41,240 nucleotides of DNA from Anaerolineae bacterium (lineage in GTDB: Bacteria > Chloroflexota > Anaerolineae > Epilineales > JAHCIE01): positions 1-41,240 of the forward strand of contig JAHCIP010000011.1 in NCBI GenBank assembly GCA_026129165.1. The letters run 5' to 3'. Made by a program: the position numbers and the translations under genes. Each line of letters starts with the position of its first letter. Within the stretch, counting starts at the first letter, position 1. Under the pieces are notes generated by a model. It ran no database searches. It was not told the DNA's origin and saw nothing but the letters and a program-made list of their open reading frames with translations. Positions 6,579 through 15,479 of the stretch are shown piece by piece.

Positions 6579-8003
6579 CTACTGGCAGCGGCTCTTGTAC
6601 GTCCCGTCCAGGGCGCACGGCGGGGCGGTATCGTCGGGCTTGAGTTCCTGGACCAGGTCAAAGAACTTGTAGTCCGGGTCGCTCACATTGGTCAGCTTGA
6701 CCAGATACAGCGGCTGGAGGGCGACGTGATCCGACTTGCGGATCTTGAACGTCCCCTTGGGCGACTGGAACTCCAGCCCCTCGAAGACCGGGATGAGCTT
6801 GTCGGCCGTCGTGTCGCCGTTGGTCTTCTTGATCCCCTCGACCACCATCTGTGCGGCGGCGAAGCCACCCGCTGTGAACAGGTCGGGCGGCGACTTGAAC
6901 AGTTCCTGGTGGCGCTTGACCAGCCAGTCGTTGACCGGGTTCTTGGGCAGCACGTAGTGGTAGACGCTCACGCCGACCGAGCCGATGGCTTCCTTGTAGC
7001 CGCTCGCCAGCGTCTTGTTGTCGCCCATGCCCGTCGCCACGGTCATCGCCTTGAAGATGCCCAACTGCTGCATCTGCTGGAACAGGGGGACGAAGCCCGC
7101 GCCGGCCCAGGTGACGATGAGGACTTCGGCCTTCGAGTCGAGCACCTGCTGGAGATAGGGAGTGAAATCCGTCGTGTCCTGCGGGATGTAGATGGCGCCC
7201 GACTTCTCGGCATTGTCGTTGACGACAAACGAGCCGCCGTTGCCCTTGACCACCGCGTAGAATCCGGCCGCCGAGCCGTAGCCGAAGGCGTAGTCAGGGG
7301 CGACCTGGACGAACTTCTTGCCCATCTTGGTCAGCGCCGCACCCATCGTCAGCGCGTCCTGAACGCTGGTGCGGCTGGTGCGGAAGACATACTCGTTGAA
7401 GCTCTTACCGGTCAGGTCAGGGCTGGCGGCCGGTTCCGCGATGTAAATCTTCTTGTTGCTCTTGGCGATTTCCGCCACCGCCAGGGCTGCGCCCGAACTG
7501 GGCACGCCCACCAGCAGGTCCACGCCGTCCTTCTCGATGAGTTCACGCGCCTGCGAGGTGGCCGTCTCTGGCTTGCTGGCCGTGTCCTTGATGATGACCT
7601 CGATGGGTCGGCCAGCGACCTGGTTGGTTCCCTGCGTCGCGTACTCCAGACCCAACTTGAAGCCATTTTCGAGCATGGGGCCGTAGATGGCGAGGCTGCC
7701 CGACGTGTCGCTCAAGAGGCCAATCTTGAGGGGCTTGCCTGTCGCGGCGGCGGTGGTGGGCGCGGTGGTTGCTGCGGCCTTGGGCGCTTCCGTCGCTTTG
7801 GGGGCTTCCGTCGCCTTCGGGGCCGGGGCCTGGGTGGGTGCGGTCGTCGGCGCCGGCTTGGGGGCTTCGGTCGCCTTAGGGGCGGGCGCCTGGGTTGGGG
7901 CGGCGGCTGGGGCAGCCGTCTGACCGCCACCGCATGCGACCAGCAAGACGGTAAGGGCGAGAGCCATCAGGCTCAGCCAGATAGGGCGATTGAGTTTCAG
8001 CAT
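6579..8003 (-). CDS. livK: Branched-chain amino acid ABC transporter, substrate-binding lipoprotein LivK
   Basis: 474 residues. The N-terminus has a basic start, a hydrophobic core and the lipobox LLVAC near residue 24, so it is exported and lipid-anchored. Residues 28-88 are a low-complexity linker of repeated APKATEAPK and TAPTQAP units, which puts the binding domain at a distance from the membrane. Residues 92-450 are the periplasmic-binding type I fold (KIGLLSDTSGSLAIYGPMLE, then GVPSSGAALAVAEI). AAGGAG lies eight bases before the ATG. It is the first gene of the liv set. The ligand is not determined; aromatic acids, amides or branched-chain amino acids are all possible. Confidence 0.93.
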   Translation of the reverse strand: MLKLNRPIWLSLMALALTVLLVACGGGQTAAPAAAPTQAPAPKATEAPKPAPTTAPTQAPAPKATEAPKATEAPKAAATTAPTTAAATGKPLKIGLLSDTSGSLAIYGPMLENGFKLGLEYATQGTNQVAGRPIEVIIKDTASKPETATSQARELIEKDGVDLLVGVPSSGAALAVAEIAKSNKKIYIAEPAASPDLTGKSFNEYVFRTSRTSVQDALTMGAALTKMGKKFVQVAPDYAFGYGSAAGFYAVVKGNGGSFVVNDNAEKSGAIYIPQDTTDFTPYLQQVLDSKAEVLIVTWAGAGFVPLFQQMQQLGIFKAMTVATGMGDNKTLASGYKEAIGSVGVSVYHYVLPKNPVNDWLVKRHQELFKSPPDLFTAGGFAAAQMVVEGIKKTNGDTTADKLIPVFEGLEFQSPKGTFKIRKSDHVALQPLYLVKLTNVSDPDYKFFDLVQELKPDDTAPPCALDGTYKSRCQ

Positions 8004-8064
8004 CGTGGTTTTCTCCTTGTAGGTGGTTCGCGTCGGGCAGCCGGTGACGGCTGCCCAACCGGGG

Positions 8065-8922
8065 TCACGGATGGGTCGTCGGAGCCGGGGTCGAGGTCAA
8101 AAAATCGGTGATAGCCGCCACCATCTGACGCGCCCCCTCCCCGTAGAGCATGGTCATGTGGTTGCCCGATACTTCCTCATAGCGTCCATTGGGCATCGCC
8201 TGGACGGTCTGCCAGGCGGACTCGAGGGGGACAATCGGCGGCGCGCCGGGCGGCCCATAGCCCTCGCGGGCACGGATCAGCACGGCGGGCGTGTGGATGC
8301 GACCCACGTAGTCGAGCCAGGGTTCATCCAGCGTGCCTTCCATCGCCTCAGCGATGGCCTGCGGGCGTGACCGCGCCTGGACGCTGCCGTCGGGGTTCGT
8401 CTCGACATCGGCGCGATAGTAGCTCTCCACGGCGGGGTCCCACCAGCCCTGGAGGGCGGGCTGGGCCTTCACCGCATTGAGGTAGTCATCCCAGGAGGGG
8501 CTGACCTGCCCCAGGCGGGCCACCGAGGGCTGGATCATCTCGCGCGTGCGCGGGTGGAGGGCTGCGGCCGCGTCGAGCAGCAGGACATGGCTGACCCGCT
8601 GCGGGTAGTGGGCGGCCATGTACATCGTCAGTAGGCCGCCGAAGGAGTGGCCGCCCAGGACGACCTGGTCCAGCCCCATGTGGTCGAGTAGGGCTAGCAC
8701 GTCGGCGGCATGGTGGGCCATGGAATAACCGGCCTCTGGCTTGTCACTCCGGCCGCGCCCACGCAAGTCGAGGGCCAGCACGCGGAAGCGGGGGCTGAGG
8801 CCAGCCTGGATGAGGCCATCGAAGCAGTGTGCGTTGGCCGTCAGGCCCGGCATCAGGATGATGAGTGGCTGGCCGCCGGGGTGGTCGAGGGCGTGGAGGT
8901 AGACAGGGGTATGGTTCGCCAT
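8065..8922 (-). CDS. Alpha/beta hydrolase
   Basis: 285 residues. The nucleophile elbow is GHSFGG near residue 93, the oxyanion region is MPGLTANAHCF near residue 25, and the catalytic histidine is probably in SGNHMTML near residue 254. LDLRGRGRSDKPEAGYS is typical of the esterase/lactonase branch of the fold. No signal peptide is seen, so it should be cytoplasmic. It lies 4 bp after the small gene upstream and 61 bp before livK on the same strand. Substrate unknown. Confidence 0.88.
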   Translation of the reverse strand: MANHTPVYLHALDHPGGQPLIILMPGLTANAHCFDGLIQAGLSPRFRVLALDLRGRGRSDKPEAGYSMAHHAADVLALLDHMGLDQVVLGGHSFGGLLTMYMAAHYPQRVSHVLLLDAAAALHPRTREMIQPSVARLGQVSPSWDDYLNAVKAQPALQGWWDPAVESYYRADVETNPDGSVQARSRPQAIAEAMEGTLDEPWLDYVGRIHTPAVLIRAREGYGPPGAPPIVPLESAWQTVQAMPNGRYEEVSGNHMTMLYGEGARQMVAAITDFLTSTPAPTTHP

Positions 8923-8926
8923 GCGC

Positions 8927-9157
8927 CTAACCCTCCTGAGATGCGGTGGATGGAGCGAGAGCGATATCGTCGCGCAGGTCTACGTACTGGGACATGAAGA
9001 CCAGGGCGTCAGACCAGCGGGTGAAGTGGCGTTCGGTGTTGGTCTGGACGTGGCGGATGACGCCGTGCCAGGCGGTGGGCGCGCCGTCAGACCCATTGAG
9101 GGGGTCTTCGTAGACGAACCGCACGACGAACGAGACCAGGTTGGCCTCGGGGTTCAT
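8927..9157 (-). CDS. Small conserved-looking protein (ligand-binding-like, 76 residues)
   Basis: 76 residues, ATG at 9155-9157. It has alternating hydrophobic strands (LVSFVVRFVYEDP), then WHGVIRHVQTNTERHFTRW and DALVFMSQYVDL. I recall small proteins with a GVIRHVQSGEE-like core as common in Chloroflexota, but no function is known to me. It ends 4 bp before the hydrolase start, so the two are co-translated. The pattern looks like a small beta-sheet domain. Confidence 0.7.
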   Translation of the reverse strand: MNPEANLVSFVVRFVYEDPLNGSDGAPTAWHGVIRHVQTNTERHFTRWSDALVFMSQYVDLRDDIALAPSTASQEG

Positions 9158-9172
9158 AGGGGCTCCCGTGAA

Positions 9173-9222
9173 GCGTAATGCGTGATGCCGTAATGTGTGA
9201 TGCGTGATGGGTGATGCGTAGA
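9173..9222. repeat. Seven heptamers of the GCGTGAT type
   Basis: GCGTAAT, GCGTGAT, an 8-base unit GCCGTAAT, GTGTGAT, GCGTGAT, GGGTGAT and GCGTAGA follow each other. They sit just upstream of the small gene at 8927-9157, in the gap behind the large regulator gene. The period is 7 bp, but the sequence differs from the tracts near liv, so it is a separate member of the same class. Confidence 0.75.
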
Positions 9223-9287
9223 GGGAGTATAGGGGGTGGGGGTCACGGAGGGGTTACAAATCGGTTGCACCTTCTCCGGACTACCGA

Positions 9288-12200
9288 CTACTCTCCCACC
9301 TGCATAATCTGATGGTAGAGGCTGGTCGTGGCGGGGGAAGGGGGGACGCCCAACTCGTCGCGCAGCGTCGTGACGCAGTGTTGGTAAGCGCGCAGGGCCA
9401 GCGGGCGGTTACCCTGGCGGGCGTGGGCGATCATCATCAGGCGGTAGGCGCGCTCCCAGCAGGGGTCACGGGCGACCAAGCGCTGGCAGACAGCCAGTCC
9501 CTCATCGTAGCGACCGCGCTCGACCAGGCTTTCGGCCAGTCGGTCGCTGCCCCGCAGGTATTGGCCCAGCAGCCGTTCGCGCTCCTCGCTGGACCAGTCC
9601 TCGTAGAGGGCGTCGGGGAGGTAGTCGCCCTCGTAGAGCCGCAGGGCCGCGTTCAGCCGCGCCAGGCCCGCGTCGGTCTGACCGGCCTGGAGCAGCCGTA
9701 GCCCTGCCTCGTACTCGGCCTCGAAAGTCGTCACGTCCAGCCAGAGGTCGGCTTCAGGCCGCAGGCGGTAGGCCGTTCCCTCGCGGACGACGTAGGCGGA
9801 TAGCGCGTCGGGCGGGCGGGTCGGTTCGAGGGCTTTGTAGACGGCGTTGAGCGCGACCTTGAAGTCGCGCTGCGCGGCGTCGGGCGGCGCGGCGGGCCAC
9901 AGGCGGTCCAGGATTTCGTCGCGCTGGAGCCAGCGGCCACGCTCGGTGAGCAGCAGTTGGAACAGGCGACGGGCCGTGTCGCGTTGCCACTCGCGCGGCT
10001 GGACCTCGACCTCGCCGCGCCAGACGCGAAAGCCGCCGAGGGTCTGGACGCGCAGGCGGTAGCCAGGGTGGGTCTGAATGGCGGCCAGCCCCATCTCGCT
10101 CAGAGCGTGGGCGATGGTGGACGGGCGGCGGCCCCGGCCGCGGGCTTCGAGCAGGGCGGGGACGAGGCGGCGCGGGTCGGGCAGCCCCAGGAAGGTAGGC
10201 GTCGTAAACAGGAAGGCGTAGCCGTGCTGGTCGCTCAGGCTCAGCGCGTCCTCCAGCGACGACACACAGTGTTCCATCTGTTTGAGGTCGTGGTAGGCGA
10301 TGCTGAGCCAGAGGCGGGTGGCGGCGCGGGCGAGGGTATCACCGCACTCGCGGAAGGCGACCAGGGCGCGGGAGAGATGGTCCACGGCGACATCAGGCTG
10401 GTAAGCCAGGATGTAGCTCGCGCCCAATTGCAGGCCGATGAGGGCTTCCAGCCACGGGTCGCCCGCCCAGCGCGTAATCTCCTGCCCCTCGGTCGCCGCC
10501 TGCTGCGCCGAGTCCAGGTCGCCGAGGAAGCCGTAGGCGCGGGTGAGACCCCACATCGCCTCGGCGCGGGTACGGCGCACGCCGTGGCGGTCACTAATGG
10601 CGATGGCCGTCTGGTAGGTGGTGAGGGCTTGCTCGTAGGGATTAAAGACTGAAGATTGATGATTAATGATTGATGATTGATGAGTAGGGACGCCGAGAGA
10701 CGTATTAATCATCAGTCTTTGATCATTCATCTTTACCTGGAGGGCGTGGCCGAGACGGGTGTGGGCTAGGGCAATGATGAAGGGCGAGCCGTGGCGTTCG
10801 CCCAGCCCGATGCCTTCGTGGGCCAGGGTGTAGGCGCGTTCGCCCCGGCCGCGGAAAGACTCGGCCAGGGACAGCAGTAGGACGGTTTCGCGGTGGCCGC
10901 GCGGTGGCCGGCCCCGGCCCCGTTCCGCCTCGCGGCGCTCGGTTTCGAGCCAGCCTTCCAGAATCTCGACCACCTCGCCCAGCCGGCCGGTGCGCAATTT
11001 GACGCGCACGCTCAGGGCGTCCTCGTCCGGCCCAGCCTCCTGGAGGGCGCGGGCCTCGGCGCGCAGGGTCTCGGCCTCGTCCGGCTTGCCCATGTTGAGC
11101 TTGTTCTCGGCCAGCAGTTCGAGCAGGCGGGCGCGGGCCTGGCGGTCGTCCACCCGGTCGGTCAGGCGCAGAGCCTCCTGGAGCAGGCTCTCGGCCTGGG
11201 CCGGGCGCACCTGGTCCAGGAAGACACGCGCCTGCCCGCGCAAGGCCCGCGCCGCGCCGGCCAGGTCGCCGTGCGTCCGCCACACCTTCTCGGCGTGGGT
11301 GTACCAGGCCAGGGCATGGTCGAAGTGGCTGCGCAGCCGGCTCACATCGCCCAGGTACGCCTGGAGCAAAGGGTGGTCGGCCAGATGGGTGGGGGGCAGG
11401 GCGTCAATCCAGCGCGTCACCGTGTCCAGCCGGCCGGCCTGGATGGCGCTTTCGCCCGCCGTCTCGATAGCCTGCGCCGCCTCGGTAAAGGCGCCCGCTT
11501 CCAGCCAGTGATAGATGGCCTCGTGGGGCGCGCCTTGCGCCTGAAAGAACTCGGCGGCGCGGCGGTGGCGTTCGAGCAGTTCGGGGTCACCCGCTGCCTG
11601 TTGACGTAAGAAGTCATGGAACAGGTGGTGGTAGCGGGCGTGGCGGTCAGGCCGCTCACCGAGCCGTACCACAAATAGTTCGAGCTCCTGGAGTTGGTCG
11701 AGCAAGCGGCCGCTGTCCTCTGGCGTGCGGCCCGTGACCACGGCGCAGGCGGCCGGCGTCAACTCGCGCAATAGCGCTGTCTTGAGCAGGAACGCCGCGA
11801 TGTCGGGGGGCTGGCGGTCCAGGACTTCCCGCGCCAGCGAGGTAAACAGGGCGCCGAGGGAGGTCGGGCCGGGCGCGAGTAAGTCGCCAACGGTCGGCAA
11901 GGCGCCTGTGCGCAGCCCCTGCCAGACCATCTGAACTGCGATGGGCCAGCCTTCGGTCTTCTCCATCACCGCCGTCACATCGGCGGGCGTGAGTTGGACG
12001 CCGTAGACCTCGCGGAACAAGGCTTCGACCTCGGTGGGGCGGAAGGCCAGGCAGTCGTGGCCGATATCGAGAATCTCACCCCGCGCCCGCCAGCGGTCGA
12101 GCCACGGCGCGGTGATAGGGTGGCGGGTGGCGGTGATGACGTGCAGATCAGGGGGCAGGTAGGTCAGGAACCGTTCGGCCAGGGCGGCGATGTCGGGCGT

Positions 12201-12644
12201 GTGGGCGATGAACTGGTAGTCGTCCACGACAAGCAGGGTGGGGTGGTGGAGCGCCTCGGCCAGGGCGTTGACCAGGCTATCCACGACCTGGGGCAGCGCC
12301 TCGCGTCGGCCTTCGCGGCTGCCCTCGGCCAGTCGGGCGGAGGGTGCGTCGGATAGGCCAGGCAGGGCGACACGGAAGGCGGCGATGAGATAGGACAGGA
12401 AACGTTGCGGGTCGCTGTCCTCCTCGGTCGCGCTATACCAAACAAGAGGAACCCCCTCCTGGGCCAGGCCCGCCAGCACCGTACTCTTCCCGTAGCCCAT
12501 GCCCGCCTGAACCACTGTCAGCCGATAGTCCAGCGCCTCGCGCAGGCGCGCCGCCAGAGCCGGCCGCCGTAGCAGACGCCGATGCAGGCGGGGCGGGACC
12601 AGCTTGGTCCGGATTAGGCTATCATCGCCGAGAGTAAGGGTCAT
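9288..12644 (-). CDS. LAL/MalT-like ATPase transcriptional regulator with SARP (BTAD) C-terminus
   Basis: 1118 residues. The N-terminus RTKLVPPRLHRRLLRRP is typical of MalT/LAL regulators. An NB-ARC-like ATPase follows: Walker A GMGYGKST near residue 49 and Walker B LLVVDDYQF near residue 140. Residues about 370-850 are TPR-like helical repeats. The C-terminus (from about 880) has a winged-helix segment (QTLGGFRVWRGEVEVQPREW), then a bacterial transcriptional activator domain (DVTTFEAEYEAGLRLL). Such proteins act as ligand-sensing, ATP-dependent activators in the cytoplasm. Residues about 637-668 are encoded by a heptad-repeat hairpin and interrupt the TPR region. It stands alone, upstream of the hydrolase pair. 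Confidence 0.92.
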   Translation of the reverse strand: MTLTLGDDSLIRTKLVPPRLHRRLLRRPALAARLREALDYRLTVVQAGMGYGKSTVLAGLAQEGVPLVWYSATEEDSDPQRFLSYLIAAFRVALPGLSDAPSARLAEGSREGRREALPQVVDSLVNALAEALHHPTLLVVDDYQFIAHTPDIAALAERFLTYLPPDLHVITATRHPITAPWLDRWRARGEILDIGHDCLAFRPTEVEALFREVYGVQLTPADVTAVMEKTEGWPIAVQMVWQGLRTGALPTVGDLLAPGPTSLGALFTSLAREVLDRQPPDIAAFLLKTALLRELTPAACAVVTGRTPEDSGRLLDQLQELELFVVRLGERPDRHARYHHLFHDFLRQQAAGDPELLERHRRAAEFFQAQGAPHEAIYHWLEAGAFTEAAQAIETAGESAIQAGRLDTVTRWIDALPPTHLADHPLLQAYLGDVSRLRSHFDHALAWYTHAEKVWRTHGDLAGAARALRGQARVFLDQVRPAQAESLLQEALRLTDRVDDRQARARLLELLAENKLNMGKPDEAETLRAEARALQEAGPDEDALSVRVKLRTGRLGEVVEILEGWLETERREAERGRGRPPRGHRETVLLLSLAESFRGRGERAYTLAHEGIGLGERHGSPFIIALAHTRLGHALQVKMNDQRLMINTSLGVPTHQSSIINHQSSVFNPYEQALTTYQTAIAISDRHGVRRTRAEAMWGLTRAYGFLGDLDSAQQAATEGQEITRWAGDPWLEALIGLQLGASYILAYQPDVAVDHLSRALVAFRECGDTLARAATRLWLSIAYHDLKQMEHCVSSLEDALSLSDQHGYAFLFTTPTFLGLPDPRRLVPALLEARGRGRRPSTIAHALSEMGLAAIQTHPGYRLRVQTLGGFRVWRGEVEVQPREWQRDTARRLFQLLLTERGRWLQRDEILDRLWPAAPPDAAQRDFKVALNAVYKALEPTRPPDALSAYVVREGTAYRLRPEADLWLDVTTFEAEYEAGLRLLQAGQTDAGLARLNAALRLYEGDYLPDALYEDWSSEERERLLGQYLRGSDRLAESLVERGRYDEGLAVCQRLVARDPCWERAYRLMMIAHARQGNRPLALRAYQHCVTTLRDELGVPPSPATTSLYHQIMQVGE
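10641..10735. repeat. Heptad-repeat hairpin inside the regulator gene
   Basis: ATTAAAG, ACTGAAG, ATTGATG, ATTAATG, ATTGATG, ATTGATG run from 10641 to 10682 without gaps. After a 25-bp centre, inverted ATTAATC, CATCAGT, CTTTGAT and CATTCAT-like units follow to about 10735. The tract is A+T-rich in a gene that is otherwise about two-thirds G+C. It is read in frame and adds a stretch with HQSSIINHQSS to the protein. It is an intergenic-type repeat lodged inside a coding sequence. Confidence 0.85.
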
Positions 12645-12701
12645 GGTGAGTCAGCCTACCTCATCAAACGCGACGCCGCTATTGTACTCTCATTCCCATT
12701 T

Positions 12702-13118
12702 TTAGGCTTGTTCCAGCAGAATCACCGCCTGGCCCTCGATGACCAATTCGCCATGCTGGTTGTGGCAGGTGGTCGCCAGGGTGACGAGGGGCCTATCGTC
12801 GCGGACCTTGACGACCTCGACCCGCGCCGTGACGATGTCGCCGATGAAGACGGGGGCGCGGAACTTAAGCTCCTGGCTCAGGTAGATGCTGCCGGGGCCG
12901 GGCAGGTACCCCCCCAGTACCGCCCCAATGAGGCTGGCGGAGAGCATCCCGTGGGCGATGCGCCGGCCAAAGCGCGTCGTGCGGGCGTAGTCCTCATCCA
13001 GGTGGACCGGGTTGAGGTCGCCGGTGAACTGGGCGAAGGCAGCCACATCGGCTTCCGTGATGGTCCGGCTGAGGCTGGCCGATTGGCCCAGGGCCAGGCG
13101 TGGGGAAGGTATAGTCAC
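12702..13118 (-). CDS. MaoC-type (R)-specific enoyl-CoA hydratase-like protein
   Basis: 138 residues, the size of single-hot-dog PhaJ-type hydratases. GDLNPVHLDEDYA near residue 34 gives the catalytic Asp-X4-His pair, and FGRRIAHGMLSASL is the second conserved block. The family hydrates or dehydrates 2-enoyl-CoA and (R)-3-hydroxyacyl-CoA. The neighbouring acyl-CoA ligase and KAS III-like genes on the same strand support a role in acyl-CoA chemistry. It is followed by the regulator gene 57 bp away. The paralogous relic at 1388-1535 shows that a second copy once existed. Confidence 0.9.
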   Translation of the reverse strand: MTIPSPRLALGQSASLSRTITEADVAAFAQFTGDLNPVHLDEDYARTTRFGRRIAHGMLSASLIGAVLGGYLPGPGSIYLSQELKFRAPVFIGDIVTARVEVVKVRDDRPLVTLATTCHNQHGELVIEGQAVILLEQA

Positions 13119-13138
13119 GAGGTTCTCCTAACCGCCCG

Positions 13139-13288
13139 CCGACTCAAGTCGGGGCTATTGGGCTTGCGGCCGACCGTCCCACAGGGAGGCTTCGCACTCG
13201 GCCTACGCCGACGAAGAACTCTCGCGCCTATGGCCGCGTCCCTGTCGAGGGACGCTCGGCGCGCAGCGCCTAACAGCCCCGATCTCGG
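13139..13288. repeat. MITE-like palindromic repeat element
   Basis: The ends are imperfect inverted repeats: TCGGGGCTATTGGGC at 13149-13163 and GCCTAACAGCCCCGA at 13268-13282 (13 of 15 positions). The outer parts hold small hairpins, CCGACT-CA-AGTCGG on the left and CCGA-TC-TCGG on the right. The centre has a perfect hairpin GCGTCCCT-GTCG-AGGGACGC at 13236-13255. No gene is encoded. It fills the gap between the MaoC and GNAT genes. Confidence 0.6.
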
Positions 13289-13305
13289 CCGGCGGAGGAT
13301 GATGA

Positions 13306-13944
13306 TCAGTTGTACGCCACGACGGTCTGGAACAAGGTCAGTCCGAGGCTACGAGCGACGGCCTCGGACGATAGGTTGCCGACCTTGTGGCTGTAGAACG
13401 GGCGCTTACCCCCCTGCTGGAGGGCATATGACCAGGCGGCGGTGACTTGACGGGCGTAGCCGCGCCGCCGAAACTCGGCCAGCGTCCAGACCCACGCCTC
13501 GGCGCAGCGCTCGTTCTCGCGGGCCGACTCGCACGCTGACACCAGGCGGTCACCAACAACGATGCCAAACATCGTCCACCCTGGGCGATTGGGTTGCGGC
13601 AGGCGCACTACCTGGGGCGAAGGACTGGGGGCCACCTCAGCAGGGAAGACATAGCTCTTGAAGCAGACGACTTCGCCGTAGGGCGCGTACTTCGCCAGCA
13701 GCCGCTGCACGGTGGCGTGGTCCTCAAAGGCCAGGGCGGGCGGCAGGGCGGCTAAGGTGGCTCGCAACCCGGACGGCAGGTCGTGGCGAAAGTAGACCGC
13801 ATAGCCGTCAGCGCGCCGGATGACCAGGCAGCGGGCGATGTCGTCGGCGTCGGGACCGGGCAACCGTACCAGCGTGTTGCCCGCTTCGACCCCGATACAC
13901 TCCAGTTCAAGCTGGAGCTGCGTGAGTTGCTCTGGCTGAAGCAT
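13306..13944 (-). CDS. GNAT-family N-acetyltransferase
   Basis: 212 residues. The C-terminal half shows the acetyl-CoA binding region (WTLAEFRRRGYARQVTAAW), then PFYSHKVGNLSSEAVARSLG, where Asn and the following helix close a GNAT fold of the FR47-like kind. The N-terminal half is a divergent GNAT-like segment. The acceptor is unknown. It starts 11 bp after the acyl-CoA ligase stop on the same strand, so it is probably in that operon. Confidence 0.85.
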   Translation of the reverse strand: MLQPEQLTQLQLELECIGVEAGNTLVRLPGPDADDIARCLVIRRADGYAVYFRHDLPSGLRATLAALPPALAFEDHATVQRLLAKYAPYGEVVCFKSYVFPAEVAPSPSPQVVRLPQPNRPGWTMFGIVVGDRLVSACESARENERCAEAWVWTLAEFRRRGYARQVTAAWSYALQQGGKRPFYSHKVGNLSSEAVARSLGLTLFQTVVAYN

Positions 13945-13955
13945 GTCGAACTCGG

Positions 13956-15479
13956 TCAGCCGTAGCGGGCCGTCAGCGCCTGTTTATCCACTTTGTTGGC
14001 CCCGGTCTTGGGTAAGTCAGTGACGAAGACGATTGACTTAGGGACCTTGTAGCCGGCCAGGCGGGCGCGGCAGTGGTCGCGCAACTCGGCCTCCGTCACC
14101 GCCTCGCCCGGCTTGGCGACCACAATCGCTCGACCCACCTCACCCCAGTGGGCATCCGGCACGCCGATGAGCGCGGCTTCGACCACGGCGGGGTGGCCGT
14201 GGAGGACGCTCTCGACCTCGGCTGGGTAGATGTTCTCGCCGCCGGAGATAATCATGTCCTTGACGCGGCCGACGACCGTGTAGTAACCCTCGGCGTCGCG
14301 CTGCGCCAGATCGCCTGTGTGCAGCCAGCCGTCGACGTCAATGGCCTGTGCCGTCGCCTGCGGATTGTTCCAGTAGCCGGGCGTCACGTGCGGGCCACGG
14401 ATGAGCAACTCGCCAGGTGTGTCGGCCGCTGTCACCGTCTGGCCCGCCTTGTCTACCAGCTTGACCTGGATGTGGAACAGCGGGAAGCCGACGGCGCCCG
14501 GCTTGCGGCGCACGTCCTCAGCGGGCAGCCAGAAGGTATTCGGCCCGGCCTCGGTCAGGCCATAGCCCGTTTTGAAGTCAATGCCCCGCGCCCAGAAGCG
14601 CTCGAAGACGGGCAGCGGGCAGGGCGCGCCGCCGCTAATGACGAGCTTGAGCCGCGAGAAGTCGGCTTCGGGCCAGCGCGGGTGCTGCTGGAGCAGGATG
14701 AACATGGTCGGCACGCCGAAGAGCAGCGTCACCCGCTCATGCTGGATCAGGTCGAAGACCTGGTCGGGATTGAAGGTCTGGCACAGGATGGACGTGCCGC
14801 CGATGTGGACCAGCGGCGCGGTGAAGACGTTCAACCCGCCCGTGTGGAACAGCGGCGCGTTGAGGATGGCAACGTCGTCGGGCGCCAGCCCCCAACTCAT
14901 CACCGTATTGATCGAGTTCCAGGTGATATTGCCGTGGGTGAGGATGGCGCCCTTAGGAACACCCGTCGTCCCGCCCGTGTAGCAAATCACCCACGGGTCG
15001 TCCAGGGTCAGGTCGGGGGCGTCAGGCGGCGTAGTGGGGCAGCCGTCGCGGGCGGCGAAGGGCGTGTCACCCGGCTGCGCCGGGTCGCCCAGGGTGACGT
15101 AGGTCGGGACGGCCAGGCGCGGGCGCAACTCAGCCACGGCGGCGGCAAACTCCGCGCTGTAGACCAGGACACGCGGGGCCGCGTTCTGAATAAGAATCTC
15201 TTGCTCGCGCGGGGCCAGCCGCCAGTTGAGGTTCTGGAGAATCGCGCCCAGCTTCCCGCAGGCGAACCAGATGTCCAGGTAGGCCAGCGAGTTGCTCGCC
15301 AGGACGCAGACGCGGTCGCCCTTCTGGACACCCAAGCCCACCAGGAAGTGCGCCGTCTGGTTGGCCTCGGCATTCCACTCGGCATAAGTGAGGCTGCGGC
15401 CGGTGATGGTGTCGTGGACCGCGGCCTTGTGGGGGGAGAGGGCGGCTCGTTGGGCGAGCCAGTCAACGGCGATGGTCAT
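13956..15479 (-). CDS. Acyl-CoA synthetase (AMP-forming, fatty-acid-CoA ligase family)
   Basis: 507 residues, standard for the ANL superfamily. The P-loop-like motif is [18 protein letters not shown] near residue 167. GYGLTEAG (A5) and [20 protein letters not shown] (A7-A8) follow. The A10 lysine is in [14 protein letters not shown] near the end. It activates a carboxylic acid to acyl-AMP and then to the CoA thioester in the cytoplasm. Its start overlaps the stop of the upstream hydrolase by 4 bp (ATGA). Chain-length preference cannot be read from the sequence. Confidence 0.94.
   Translation of the reverse strand: MTIAVDWLAQRAALSPHKAAVHDTITGRSLTYAEWNAEANQTAHFLVGLGVQKGDRVCVLASNSLAYLDIWFACGKLGAILQNLNWRLAPREQEILIQNAAPRVLVYSAEFAAAVAELRPRLAVPTYVTLGDPAQPGDTPFAARDGCPTTPPDAPDLTLDDPWVICYTGGTTGVPKGAILTHGNITWNSINTVMSWGLAPDDVAILNAPLFHTGGLNVFTAPLVHIGGTSILCQTFNPDQVFDLIQHERVTLLFGVPTMFILLQQHPRWPEADFSRLKLVISGGAPCPLPVFERFWARGIDFKTGYGLTEAGPNTFWLPAEDVRRKPGAVGFPLFHIQVKLVDKAGQTVTAADTPGELLIRGPHVTPGYWNNPQATAQAIDVDGWLHTGDLAQRDAEGYYTVVGRVKDMIISGGENIYPAEVESVLHGHPAVVEAALIGVPDAHWGEVGRAIVVAKPGEAVTEAELRDHCRARLAGYKVPKSIVFVTDLPKTGANKVDKQALTARYG

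Noticed and set aside
6726..8111. 461-codon plus-strand frame antisense to livK
   Set aside because: It is a shadow of the lipoprotein gene in G+C-rich DNA; its Gly-rich stretch mirrors the Ala/Pro linker of LivK.
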